Shown piece by piece: positions 11,151-23,200 of a stretch of 64,000 bases of DNA. The position numbers and the translations under genes are program-made. The notes beneath the pieces were generated by a model. That model had not been told where the DNA came from and did no database searches. It saw only the letters and a list, made by a program, of their open reading frames with translations. Source of the stretch: Chloranthus sessilifolius (lineage: Eukaryota > Streptophyta > Magnoliopsida > Chloranthales > Chloranthaceae). The stretch is from positions 7,132,866 through 7,196,865 of the forward strand of contig CM037587.1 in NCBI GenBank assembly GCA_021018995.1, in the 5' to 3' direction. Positions within the stretch are counted from its first letter, which is position 1, and the number at the start of each line of letters is the position of its first letter.

Positions 11151-11269
11151 TTAAATTTGTGGGTTTCTTTGAAGGAGCTAAAAATTAGACAGAAGAGAGA
11201 ATCTATATTTTAGAGAGGAGTTAAGGGTATTTTTGATATTACAAAATGTGGAGTGAGGTTACATAGAGA

Positions 11270-11640
11270 TAGAGCGAGGGTGTACCAGAAAAGAGGAAAT
11301 AATGGTTATCATAAACTCATGAAGAGGATATAACAAAAAATAAGGAAAAATAATGGATACATGTCGTTTTAAAAATTATTTATCCTAAAAAATAAGTCAT
11401 TAATTACTGAACAAAAAGGCCAAGATAGTGTTGGTATTTTGATATCTTACAATTAGTTAGCATCACTTAAAAATTGTTAGGTAACAGATCTCACCAATTC
11501 CCAAAGTTAGTTAAGTCATATTACAAAAATCCTTACACGTCGGTCATAGTCTTAAGCCAGTGCCATAGAATAAGGTAGTAATGATGATGATGATTCATAG
11601 TTCTAATATGTAGGATGGCAAAGTAAACCAGATACCATAA
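11270..11640. other. No gene recognised
   Basis: AT-rich with short imperfect direct repeats. Nothing assignable. Confidence 0.25.
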
Positions 11641-11930
11641 AATTGATCAGAAATAAGGTTACCAATGGGTTGGGTCGGGCCATCAACTGATCGTGCACCC
11701 GACCCGATAGGCCAAGGATATATGCCTGAACCAACCCGATATGCCACCTTACTTGGAAACCCCTTCTGACTCGGTTGAAAACTCCCCATTTCCTTCATTT
11801 TATCTCTATAGATCATTGGTTGGGGTTGAGCCGTCCTAACCTTTCAGCTGACCCAACCCGACTCGAACGTCGGTCGAATGCTTATGCCTGACTTGATGGG
11901 TCTAATTTATGTGTCTAACCCAATAAAGAA
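11640..11930. mobile_element. hAT-like MITE remnant with GGGTCGGG / CCCGACCC words
   Basis: CCAATGGGTTGGGTCGGGCC, CACCCGACCCG, GAACCAACCCGA and GACCCAACCCGAC form a degenerate palindromic array like that at 14583-14808. The termini are worn. The 73-codon minus-strand frame here is read from the array. Confidence 0.5.
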
Positions 11931-12424
11931 CTTGAGTCGGTCAATTAAAAGCTACAAGTGTCACGAAAATCAATGGCTAAAATAGATTGTTGACAAAGGC
12001 ACGATAGTTGATCAATTTTTTATTTTTTTGGCAAAGCCGATTCTAAATTGATGGGATAAAACTCTATTAATCATATGATTGAGATAATTTTTCAATGCAA
12101 TCTTAAAATAAATTATATATATATATTTGTTAGTCAGCATGAATCACGTCTCATGATATGAAACCAAGATGAAAATAATAATGGAAACAACACAAAAACC
12201 TCTTCCCTTGGATCCCCAAACAAAATCGAATCAGATAAGTTGGATGGCATTGCTAGAAACCCTTAGCTGGTGTCCAACTGACATAAGAGAGACATAGAAG
12301 TTAAACACCAAAATGGTGTGACCCATTATTTAAATACGTCTCATCCAAAAAATTTATTAAACAAAGCACGCCCAAAAGATGATTTCCCCTTCCGCACATT
12401 GACTAGTGGGCCATAGAATTTACA

Positions 12425-12690
12425 ACATGTACGTATAGTGACAAATATCGTTTTCGATAATTTTTCTTTGGGGTCCTTTTGGTACATTTTGGATTAATCT
12501 CGATAACTTTCGGAAAAAATTCGGGAGAGTTTCGGGAATTAAAAATATATTTAATATTTTTTTAAAAAAATTATTACAATATATACTAAATTACTAACAT
12601 GCTTAAAAAAATAAAAATAAATTTAAACATAAAAAAAAATACCAAAATTTTCTGAAATTTTGCCAAAAAATACCGAACTTTCCCCCTTCT
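12425..12690. mobile_element. hAT-like MITE remnant, TATAGTGACAAAT type
   Basis: The left end TATAGTGACAAATATCG resembles the CATAGTGACAAATTTCG terminus at 15531. The interior is CGGAAAAAATTCGGGAGAG-like words and a T/A-rich core. The right end is unclear. Confidence 0.45.
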
Positions 12691-12774
12691 GCACATTGAT
12701 TGATTAGTTGACAAAAGATTTACATGTAAGATCATTTAAACACTAGTTTGATATTTTAATGCCGGTTAAGAGAA

Positions 12775-12930
12775 TCATGCCCCTGATTTTTAAACGAGTG
12801 ACTACTTGCACACGGTATTTGTGTTGTTGCACATAATTTAGAAAGAAAGACTTACTATTTTTTAGACTTGTGCCACTTGTAGCACCGACTAAGCCGTCTA
12901 ATTTGAAGGTCATTATAAAAAATGGGTAAA
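12775..12930. mobile_element. Truncated Mutator-like MITE, CTTGCAC family
   Basis: GAGTGACTACTTGCACACGG followed by TTGTGTTGTTGCACAT, a poly-A-rich piece and GACTTGTGCCACTTG matches the left half of 2174-2487. The right arm is missing. Confidence 0.45.
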
Positions 12931-12939
12931 ATTCAGCAA

Positions 12940-13190
12940 GCATTTTTGGAAAAAGTAATGGAATACTTAAAATATTAAAAAGATAAATAATTTTTTGGAA
13001 AAAAATGAAGAAATATTTGGGAAAAATTCATAAAAAATTCATTTAAAATGTAAAAAATGCGATTTTATAAAAATATGAGCATTGTTTAAAAAGACGGGTT
13101 TTAAATGTATTTCCGACATTTAAGGAAAAAAATAAACGAGTTTTCTTTTAAAAAAAATATCGATTTTGGTAACTATGTTGTTGATCGTAA
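12940..13190. mobile_element. hAT-like MITE remnant, ...GGTAACTATG end
   Basis: GGAAAAA and TTTTTGG words flank an A/T core, and the right end ATCGATTTTGGTAACTATG resembles the CATAGTNAC termini in inverted form. The same end is seen at about 19405-19421. Confidence 0.4.
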
Positions 13191-13239
13191 TCCCTGTTCT
13201 AATCAGATTGCACTTACCAGCCAAGTAACCTACTTTCCG

Positions 13240-13440
13240 GTGTTCAATGGGCCGGCCGGTTTTAGGTTGGTCTTTTCATAGGCTAGACTATTATCGACCC
13301 AAAAATTTAGGCCTAACATTGGCCGGATATAAAATCAGGACGGGCCCGACTCGATTACATTTGGGTTCAAATTTTTTATTTAATCCCAAACCCGACAGCT
13401 CGGGCCCAAACTAATCAGGCCGGGCCAAGTCCTTGTTTCG
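13240..13440. mobile_element. hAT-like MITE remnant with GGGCC/CCCGAC words
   Basis: Degenerate GGCCGGCCGG, GGGCCCGACTCG, CCCGACAGCTCGGGCC and GGCCGGGCC words in a run. No clean termini. Confidence 0.4.
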
Positions 13441-13599
13441 GTGGGGTTCGATACTTTTCAAAAAAATTTTAGGAAAGTTTTAGAGATTACAAAAATATAA
13501 AAAATGTATTTAATATTTAAAAAAAAATTAGCAATTGATCCAAGTGGCCAAGCACTGAGGCCAAGCTCAAGCATAGAACTATAGAAGACAATTGACCAA

Positions 13600-14028
13600 G
13601 GGTGCCGTTATACTCAACCCAACATGATGCTTTTTCACCCCTTCTCCTCCACATGCAATGCATTGACCGCCTTTGAATCAGATGGTGGAGGTCATTTTTC
13701 GCCCCCATTTTTGCACAATGAATCCATGGATTTCGAGCGTACCATCAGACACTCGATTTTTTATTAGATATGATACACATAAAAAAGTGACGCTAAAATC
13801 ATGCTTGAGCGTGGTGGGGTCATATGATTTTAGGGTCACTTTTTGAGATATGTGCCATGTGTAATAAAACATCGACCGTCTGATGGTACCCCCACGATCC
13901 ATGGATCCATTGTGAAAAAGATGGAGATGAAAAACAACTTCCACCATTTAATTTAAGGGCAGTCAATGCATGTCGGCTGAAGAAGGTGAGGTGAGAAAGC
14001 AAGCTAATGGGTGAGCATAATGGTACCC
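13600..14028. mobile_element. Long-hairpin MITE, GGAGATCG family, subtype GGGTGCCGTTATACTCA
   Basis: The ends GGGTGCCGTTATACTCA and TGAGCATAATGGTACCC pair, and the arms extend about 150 bases each. The 9-base flanks (ATTGACCAA and ACAAACTAC) do not match, so the exact borders or history are uncertain. The frames read here are hairpin shadows. Confidence 0.6.
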
Positions 14029-14386
14029 ACAAACTACACGTTTTTGTAACTTCATTTAGTCCCACATTGGTGGCTAGAGAAAACTCTTCACTCTAGTCAC
14101 TTATATAAAGTGTTCTCCATTTATATTAGCAGCACAATCCATGATAAAAAAAACTAAAAAAAGAAAATATTAAAATTTCTGAAAATTTTAAAATTTATTC
14201 AAAAATTACGAAAATAGACAACTAATTTTCCTAAATACACTCAAAATAAAACTAATCTAACTATAAAAAAAATAAAACTAATCTAATCTAATCTTAAATA
14301 TGTTTTATTACCCTTCTTCAATAGATTATAAAAAATGGCACCCCTATATGCACCTGTTAAACTTGTGAAGAACACATTCACAAGTG

Positions 14387-14388
<2 letters not shown>

Positions 14389-14430
<42 letters not shown>
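14389..14430. repeat. (TA)n microsatellite
   Basis: A perfect TA run. The YIYIYI-containing open frames across it are artefacts of the repeat. Confidence 0.95.
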
Positions 14431-14435
<5 letters not shown>

Positions 14436-14582
14436 GGCTGGGTGTTGGAATATTCAACTCAAGCTTGATTCAGATATCGGGCCGGATTTGCTTGATAGAA
14501 AGTATCACTTTTTCTGAGTCGGATGCGGGCCAAATTTTGGCCCGGCCCATTGAAAACCCTAATTCCAAGTACGTGGTATAAA

Positions 14583-14808
14583 TAGGGCTGTCAATGGGTC
14601 GGGTTCAACTGATACCCGACCTGATATTTTACCGTTTGGGTATATAAGTTTGACCTGTCGGGTCGGGTTAGGCATGAGACATCTGAACCGACCTTCGAGT
14701 CAGGTTGGGTTGACCAAAAGTTTTTTTTGGCCAATCTATATATGTATCGATTTTTTTTTTTGATTGACAAAATTTTTAACTGACCGACCCGACCCATTGA
14801 CAGACCCA
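14583..14808. mobile_element. hAT-type MITE, GGGCTGTCAATGGG family
   Basis: The termini are TAGGGCTGTCAATGGGTCGG and the inverted CCGACCCATTGACAGACCCA. The flanks GGTATAAA (14575-14582) and GGTAAACA (14809-14816) match at 6 of 8. The interior is degenerate CCCGACC / GGTCGGG words plus T-rich sequence. Confidence 0.65.
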
Positions 14809-14829
14809 GGTAAACATCCTCATAAGCAA

Positions 14830-14960
14830 TTGCAATCAGGTTCTCGGTTCACTTTTGGAAATGTGTGCCACATGAAATGAATATTTGATAGATGTGCCAT
14901 GATCTCAAGATCTCCTGTGCCAAATATTAGGATGAAAAACGATTCTCTATCGTCTGATTC
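14830..14960. mobile_element. Right-half fragment of a GGAGATCG-family MITE
   Basis: CACTTTTGGAAATGTGTGCC ... GATCTCAAGATC ... GATTCTCTATCGTCTGATTC matches one arm and the centre of the family. Confidence 0.45.
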
Positions 14961-15099
14961 GTTGGAAAAACCTAATTATTGTTGGTAAAGAATAATTAGT
15001 TTAAAAAAAGGTTATCCATAAAAGATAACATGCCCATATTTAGGCCAATCTTTAACTACCGGCAACCACAGATACGTAACAAACTTACTCCATTTATTA

Positions 15100-15323
15100 C
15101 TATAACTTAAGCTTCTCCTCTAATCCTTTCATTAGTTTATTACTATAACTCTATAACTTTGTTTTAGTTATAACTTAGAAGAGACAGTGGAAAAAAGAAT
15201 TAAACCCTCCCTTTTGGTTTTCTGCCTCTTCATAGACTTAGAAGAAAAGCCTCCTCTCTCGCTTTCACCCAATAATATACCCATTCGCTTCTATCAGTGA
15301 TCAAGAACAACAGCATAGATCTT
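15100..15323 (+). promoter_or_regulatory. Candidate promoter and 5' untranslated exon of the STP gene
   Basis: A CT-rich, leader-like stretch (CTCCTCTCTCGCTTTCACCC near 15250) ends at AGATCTT, followed by GTAAGT at 15324-15329, a near-ideal plant donor. An acceptor ATATGGTGCAG lies at about 16682-16692, so a 1.37-kb leader intron (15324-16692) is plausible. The intron would contain two MITEs. This is inference from splice-site appearance; no transcript evidence is available. Confidence 0.4.
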
Positions 15324-15530
15324 GTAAGTAACATGTATTTTTATTTGGTTTTAACTTTTAATATATATATATATTATTTATTTATTTTCTCTCGTGCTTC
15401 TGCCTTTGAAAGCCGGAAACACAGTAAGAGAAGTTGTGTTTGGTAAGTTTGCTTCCGGCTTGCTTTCTGCCCTTTGAAAGATTCTGCATCCAGAAGCATA
15501 AAAAATAAGCTTCAGGATTTTGCTGTTGGG

Positions 15531-15746
15531 CATAGTGACAAATTTCGTTGAAAATTTTGGGAAATTTTGGTAAAATTTTCGATATTTTTTGATAAATTTT
15601 GGTATTTTTCTGTAAATTTTTATAAATTAAAAAAAAAAAAAAATTTTTATATATATATATATATTCGGAAGGTATGGAAATTAATCCGAAGTGTACCGAA
15701 TGGACTCCTCACCCAAAAATTCCCGAAAACAAAATTTGTCACTATG
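15531..15746. mobile_element. hAT-type MITE, CATAGTGACAAATTT family
   Basis: The termini CATAGTGACAAATTT and its inverted form AAATTTGTCACTATG are almost perfect. The flanks GCTGTTGG (15522-15529) and GCTGCGGG (15747-15754) are similar, offset by one base. The interior is made of GAAATTTTGG / CGATATTTTTTG words and a (TA) run. It lies in the presumed leader intron of the STP gene. Confidence 0.75.
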
Positions 15747-16094
15747 GCTGCGGGGATCCAATTATATTTTATAGCTTCTTTATTATTATTATTATTATTA
15801 TTTATTTATTTATCTTATATCTTGATACTTTTAATGGTCTCGATCTTAATCGATGATTTACTTTGGTAATCTATATTAATGGTTTCCGTATTCAATTGGA
15901 ATCGGACAATAGATTCTATATTTTCTATAGACTGATTTTCTTGGTGTTTTTAGTTATCTCGAAATTTATTATTGCTATTTATGGCTTTATAATACCCCTA
16001 TAATTAGTTCTATCTTGAATCCATGATCCATGCATGAAGAAGGGTTCCTACATTTCCGGATTTAGATTAACATTGCTTCACGGATCTCTAGGGA

Positions 16095-16385
16095 TGCATG
16101 TAGGGCTGTCAATGGGTCAGGTTGGGCCAGGTTGGGTCGGGTCAAAGTTTTGGCTGCCGGCGTGATCCAACCCGAGAGCTTGACCCAACCCAACCCGGTA
16201 AACCCCCTATTTTTATGATTTTTTAAGTACAAAATATCGGTCTGGGTCGGGTCGACCTGAACCGACCCGATGTCTATCCTCGAACCAACCCGACAAGCAA
16301 ATTTTATGTACCTGACCCGGTAAAACCGGGTCAGGTCATATCGGGCAATGGGCTGATCCAACCGTTGGCATTCCAACACGTATGA
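16095..16385. mobile_element. hAT-like MITE, GGGCTGTCAATGGG family
   Basis: It starts TAGGGCTGTCAATGGGTCAG at about 16103. The interior is GGTTGGGTCGGGT, CCAACCCG and CCGACCCGATG words. The right end is GGGCAATGGGCTGATCC, worn. The 105-codon minus-strand frame across it is read from the array and is not a gene. Confidence 0.6.
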
Positions 16386-16770
16386 AGATCTTTAATAATT
16401 TGCTTTATGAAAGATAGCATGCTATCTTCCCCCATAGCAGTCCTCACGTGAATTTCACGTGACCCTCAACAGCTGACTATAAGATGCGTAGAATGTAATA
16501 AAGATTTATTTCTAATTTTATTACCGTATAAAGAAAGAAAATTTCCTAACTTCTCGGTTAATATTCTTCCAAATTTATTGCAATCTTATCCCATATCAAA
16601 ATCAACGTATCAGATTTCATTAAATATATCATTCTAATATGTGATCATATTTCATCATTTTTCTCACTTTAATTTTCATATATATGGTGCAGCAATATTG
16701 ATTATACTATAAACTGCAAATTTTTGTGAAGAAGAAGAAGAAGAAGAAGATCGAAGAAGCAGCAGCAGAT

Positions 16771-16957
16771 ATGCCTGCAGTTGTGAGATCGAATGAGGGA
16801 GGACAGGAGTTTGAAGGGAAGATTACAGTTTATGTGGTGGTTTGTGGGCTTATAGCAGCTACTGGAGGCCTTATGTTCGGATATGATATTGGGATCTCAG
16901 GTATTTATTATTAACAATGTCAACGGTTTCTGTTTTATGGTTACTTAGGTTTTTTTC

Positions 16958-17022
<65 letters not shown>

Positions 17023-17167
17023 GTCATGGGATGTAAATTTATGACTCGGGCTTCTATTGATTGAATGTCGCATCAATTAACTTTTTAAAATGCACTGATG
17101 TGACATGTAGCTAATAGGGGATCAAGTCATAGATTTATATCTCATAGCTCGGGTCATATAATCATTT

Positions 17168-17207
<40 letters not shown>

Positions 17208-20200
17208 AACTTGAGTATTTGGGCCTCTTAGAGCACCTCTTTAAAATCTCAGGAGCACATGTACAACCTAAATTCAGCACATGTCGGGTCAGCACATGAT
17301 ATAAATCTCAAGGGTTGCCTCAAGGGGGGTAGGAGGATTTAAACGCAGGTATCCTGCTTTTGGAAGCAGGTATCTGGCTAGCTCGCCTAACCCTGAGGTT
17401 ATATCTATCCTTATATAGCACTGCCCTAAAAGAATTTTAAAAAGACTTTTTAGTTTTGGCATGAAAATCATGCCATGTTTGAATAAAATAAAGACAAAAA
17501 ATTATAATTGTCATTAGGGAGCCATTACTTGCACTCGCTTTTTAAGTGATTGCACATGTGAAAACGCAATCCGGGTCGCCTGATTTAAAGTTCATGATCT
17601 ATAGATCCTTAGTGGATAAGATTAAAATGGAATATAATCTTCATCATGTGATTAAATATAGACAAAGGCTATTATTTGATTCAACGGTTGACAACAATAG
17701 ATCATATAATAAATATCGTGTTTTACCCCATCTTATCTACTAAGGATCTATAGATAATGAACTTTAAATCAACCGACTTAGATTGCATTTTCACATGTCA
17801 CATGTCTCTAAAATATAAAGTCTTTCTTTAACCTTGGTGCAATCACTTAAAAAGAGTGTGCAAGTAATGACTCCCTTGTCATTGTTGTGTAGTTGAATAT
17901 TGGGAGTAATGATAGCATGGTGCACGATACTTCCAAAGTCTACGGTGGATGGGTCACCAAACTTTTAGATGGTCCATAAAGTTGAGAGACGTTCACTTTA
18001 CCGAAATCGAATGAAATCGGTTTGGTTTTCGTTAGTTTTTCTAAATCAAAACCAAATGGAAATTCAAAATTTCTGTTTTTTTTGTCGGTTTTGTTTGTTT
18101 GTTTTTTTTTTTTTTTTTTTCTTCCTTCTGTATTTTAATATATTTTTTCAATTTATTTCTTAATTTGTTCAATTTTCTCATCCTAACTAATTGGTTTTCA
18201 ATTTTGGCCAACTAAATTGAACCATAACCGATTCGTTTCAATTTCAAATCAGTTTTGGTCTGATTTGATTTGAGCAATTTTCAGGTCAGGTTTGAGTTTT
18301 GAGTTAAAACTTACATCCCTATCTATAAATAACACATGGTGGGTAATGATCTACTCTAACTCGTTGAATCTGATTTTGAGTTGATCAGATTTGCAGCCGT
18401 TTGATACAAGAGAATTTTGATTGCATGGAAACCGTTGGGTGTCAAGATTCTCTTCTATCCAACGGCTGCAAATTTGGTAGAACCCAAAATCAGATTCAAC
18501 CAATTGGACCAGACCCTTACCCAACTCATCACTATTAGAAAAAAAAACCTATCACTATTAATAAAAAAAAATTATTAAAAACTATTAAGACTATTAGTTT
18601 GATAGCAATAGTTTTATTATTTATAGTGCATGATAATGTTCATAATAATTATATATAATGTAAATTAAATTTAATCCAAAAAAAAATGCGCATTAAAAGA
18701 TGCTTAACATTAAAAGACTGCCATGCGGCATGAAACTATTATGGTGAGGGATTTATCAAGTGATGCTGCCAATTAGCCTTACAAGGCAACATTCCATAAA
18801 AAAAAAATATATTGGGTCACACATATGGGGCTGACAAAGAGTCGAGTTGGTTCGGGACCGGTCGAGCCAAAATTTGGCTTTCAGGCGGGCAAAAGGCACA
18901 TGCCTGATCCAACCCAGACACTAAAACCCGAGCCAACCCAGATTTTCTTTGATTATATATATATATAATATTGGGTTAGATCAATCCAACCTGGCCCTAC
19001 CTTTGAGTTGACCTAACCTGACTTGGAGATCAAATCGGATGTTGCATCCTCGATCCCACAAGTCAAGTTTATGTACTCGACCCGGTAAAAAAAAACTCGT
19101 CAGGCATTCTCCTGACCCATTGACAGCCTTTGGACACTTCATTGGGGATCCCGCTGACCATATTTACCAAAATCTCTAATTTTATAAATACTCATATTTT
19201 AAAAAAAAAATCGTAATTTTTATGTTTAAATGCATTTTTTACATTTTTCCCGGAATTTTCTTTGTTTTTGTCAAAAAAATATATTTAATTTTTAATAATT
19301 TAAAATTTCGATAAGTATTCCCAAATGCTTCCTGATATTTCTTTTCGAATTTTACCAATTTTTGGCTCACTTTTTTTTTTTCCTTCTCGATTTTTTCCCG
19401 AATTCCAACTTGGTAACTATGCTGTTGACAGTTGTGAGATGAGATGATGAGTGCACAATGCACAGTGACACTGTGGATGCACCTAATCTCATTAGTTATT
19501 TGGAATTTAACTGTTTTTTTTTTCATATATATTAGGAGGTGTAACAGCTATGGATGATTTCTTGGAGAAATTTTTCCATAAGGTTTATGTAAGGAAGCAT
19601 CATGTGGCTGAAAACAACTACTGCAAGTACGATGATCAGGGCCTTCAATTATTCACATCTTCTTTGTACCTTGCGGCCCTCTTTTCGAGCTTCGTAGCGT
19701 CGAAAGTGTGCAGTAAACTCGGCCGGAAGCCGACGATGCAAGCTGCATCAATTTTCTTCTTACTCGGAGTTGCCTTAGATGCTGGGGCATTCAATCTCCC
19801 AATGCTGATCATAGGTAGGATTCTTCTTGGCGCCGGAGTCGGATTCGCTAATCAGGTATGTTTAACCACCTTTGACTAATGGTCCGATCGTGCCATACAT
19901 CATCCTTGGATTTATTTTGATCATTTTATAAGGAATGAAATCCGATTAGAGAGCCAAAAGTCTGCATAGACGAAGGTTTTCAAGTCAATTAGAGCTCTCC
20001 GATTATATTAGAGCGCCAAAAATTAACGGCCCGCACAATAAGTAATTAATCACGCTATTTAAGGATTAATAGATTTAAAAAAATTGATACAAACTAAATT
20101 TTACTCATTTTCTTGCCAAAAAATGTAAAAACATATTGAAATCTATTATTATTATATATTATTAAAAACATATTGAAATTTATATCAGAGCCGTATTGGT

Positions 20201-23200
20201 TTTGCTTGGCCAAGAGATTGGTATATATCGGTATAGGCCGATACTTGATATTTTGATGGAGAGACACTAAAAATATCTGTAGTCATAAAGATTTATATGT
20301 AAAACAAATATGTTTTTTTGAATTAGAAACAGGTTTATTAGTAATACAATTGCTTAGAAGTGGGAGATTTTTACCTAGGTAAGGTATATGATCTCTCTGT
20401 AATATTTCTTAAGGATGGGAATCACTTAAAGTATAACTTTGACCATGCACTCTTTATTTGTTGCTAAAAATATCCGCACAGCTCTTAGGCGGTCAAAATG
20501 GGGCAGTGTTAGTATAACAAAAAAAGGTTACCTCTATTTGAGCTCATATATTAGGGTTTTTGATGCGTATTTTAGATTCGTCTGTTTAAATCGTGGTCGG
20601 ATAAAGAGGAGACCTCAAAAGAGAAAGTAGACACACGAATGAGTTTTTAAAAAAAGGCTTGTTAAAGACCCGTTTGATTAGAAAGAGTCTTCAACTTTCA
20701 ATCCTGTCACTTTTATGTTTGACCTATTTTGAAGTGTCAAACGAAATTAGATTGATGTAAAATTGGTCATATTTGAAAGTTTATCGAAGTAGTTTTCCAA
20801 CGAGCCAAAAAATGGGCAATTTCGACGAGTATTGAAGAAGTTATGGTCAGTTTTCGAAAGCTGTACATAAAGTGACGAATTTCAAGAATCTTAATTAAAT
20901 TAGCATTAGTCTCTTTTATTATTTTATTTTAGAAAGTAAAAATTATTATTTTTATTAGAAATAGGATTAGTTTCCTTATTGTTGGTTTTCAATTTTAATA
21001 CTATGACGTGCGATCAAGATTCTCCTATTTCCAAAGACAACAGATGGGATAGGATTGGAAATCTGATTCTACTTGGTAGGACCTGACCCTTGCCCCCTCA
21101 AGGTGCTATTTAAACACAAAACTGGAAATTGGGAAGTTATTTATAAATAAGTGAAAAATGGGTAGCATTTATATAGATGCATGCCAAACCATAAGGGTAT
21201 ATGCAAAAAAATAACTCGACCGTAGCTAACACAACAATAGTTATTCGATGATTTAAAATTTTGAAGAGCTAACAACAATTTCAAAGATTTATATTGTAGC
21301 CAAAATTTTCTTCTCCAAATTGTTCTTTATCTTTATATAGTTTATTAGAAATGAAACCTATATATAATATTCAAATTGCTGTACCTCTAGTATACAGCCA
21401 ATAGATGCTCAAGTCATGTAATCATTTTTCTTGTTATATGTTATCGATTGCAGGCAGTTCCTCTCTTCCTGTCGGAAATCGCTCCGGCTAAAGTTCGAGG
21501 CGCTTTAAACATATGCTTTCAACTCTTCATAACAATTGGAATTTTCGTCGCGAACCTCGTTAACTACAAAGCAGCCAAAATTCACCCTAATGGATGGAGG
21601 CTAGCCCTAGGCCTCGCCGGTGTGCCGGCAGTAATCTTGTGCATCGGATCGCTATTCATCGCCGAGACCCCCACAAGCCTCATCCAGCGCGGTAAATTGG
21701 AGGAAGGGAGGAAAACTCTTAAGAAGATAAGGGGCATTGAGAAGGTAGATGCCGAGTTTGCTGAGCTATTGCAAGCGAGCGAGAGGGCGAAGCAAGTGAC
21801 CGAACCCTTTAAAAAGTTGATGAAGCGATCGAGCCGTCCGCCACTAGTGATTGCAATCTTCATGCAAGTGTTCCAACAATTTACGGGGATCAATGCGATC
21901 ATGTTCTACGCGCCGGTTCTCTTCCAGACGATCGGGTTCAAGAACGATGCTTCCTTGTTATCGGCTGTGATTACGGGGTCAGTGAATGTGCTCAGCACTC
22001 TAGTTTCCATCCTCTTGGTTGACAAGGTTGGGAGACGGATGTTGCTACTTGAAGCTTGTCTTCAGATGTTCCTTACCCAGGTGAGAGTTCCTCATGCCAT
22101 CTACTTTCATGTGTTTTTAAGTACAATTAGGGCTTTCAATATTGGGTTGGACACATAAACTTAACCCCTCGGGTCAGGTTGGGCATCAAGTTCCTTCGGT
22201 TTGAGTTGGCCCGTACTTGACCTGCCAGACTCAAATATTTTATCAGGTCGGGCACATAAACTTGACCCATCACAGTTCGCATCAGGCATCAGGGACCTTT
22301 GGGTTTTGTCGTCCCGTGCCTGACCTGCCATACTCAGATTTTTTACCGGGTCGGGTACATAAACTTGACCCATCACCCTTTCGGTGGGGTGGTTAGGTTG
22401 GGTTGGACATATGCCCTTCCATCACCCTTGGGATCAGGTCGACTCAAAGGTTGGGTCAGGTCAGGCATAATGCCCTATACTTGTCCGGCAACCAAAACTT
22501 TTACTCTACCCGGCCCATTGACAATTCTAAGTACAATGAGCTTAGGGCTCATTATAGACAATGAGCCCTGTCTTGTCAGCTTTTCATTTATTGGGCTCAT
22601 TGTGGACAATGAGCTTAGGGCTCCCTAAAAGTCTCGCCAGGTCGGGTTGGGTCACAGCCCGACCTGACCGATTTGACAGCCCTACTCCATGGAGTTTGGT
22701 TGCCCCTAATAAGTACAGTTTTATGTGATGTGTGCCATGTGGAACCACCATGTAATTTGACTTTCATTGACCTCAAGATTTATTTTGTAAAATATTAGAA
22801 TGATAACAATCTCCATCCTCTGATCCAACATAGTCAAATGCAATCAAAACTTTGACATATGATGAATTTACATGGTAGCCACGAAGTTAGATTGATGTTT
22901 GACGGATTTGAATTAAATGATGGAGATCGTTTTTCTCTCAATCTTTTACACCAAAGATCTTTATATCAAGGAGCACCTATCAAACAATATATATAATTAG
23001 TTTCAAATATCACATATCCCAAAACGTGACCTCAGTATCAATTCAAATAGCTTAATTGGTGTTCTCCATGGCACAAATCCCTAAAATAACAAAATCCTTC
23101 TTTTTAACCATGTGCCACGGTAGTTTACGGATGACCCGAAAACTCAACCAGGCCAGGTTAAAATCACCTTATTTTCATTGATTCGTGTATAAATATTATT

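Noticed and set aside
14335-14581. Two open frames with YIYIYIYI stretches
   Set aside because: They are translations of a (TA)n microsatellite and flanking AT-rich sequence.
16726-16770. Upstream in-frame start giving a poly-Lys leader on the STP protein
   Set aside because: The upstream codon is GTG, the GAAGAA run is typical of plant 5' leaders, and STP proteins begin at or near MPAVV/MPAGG-type starts.
20640-21130. Possible LTR in STP intron 2
   Set aside because: LTR-like wording, but no paired end, TG/CA borders or target duplication could be found.
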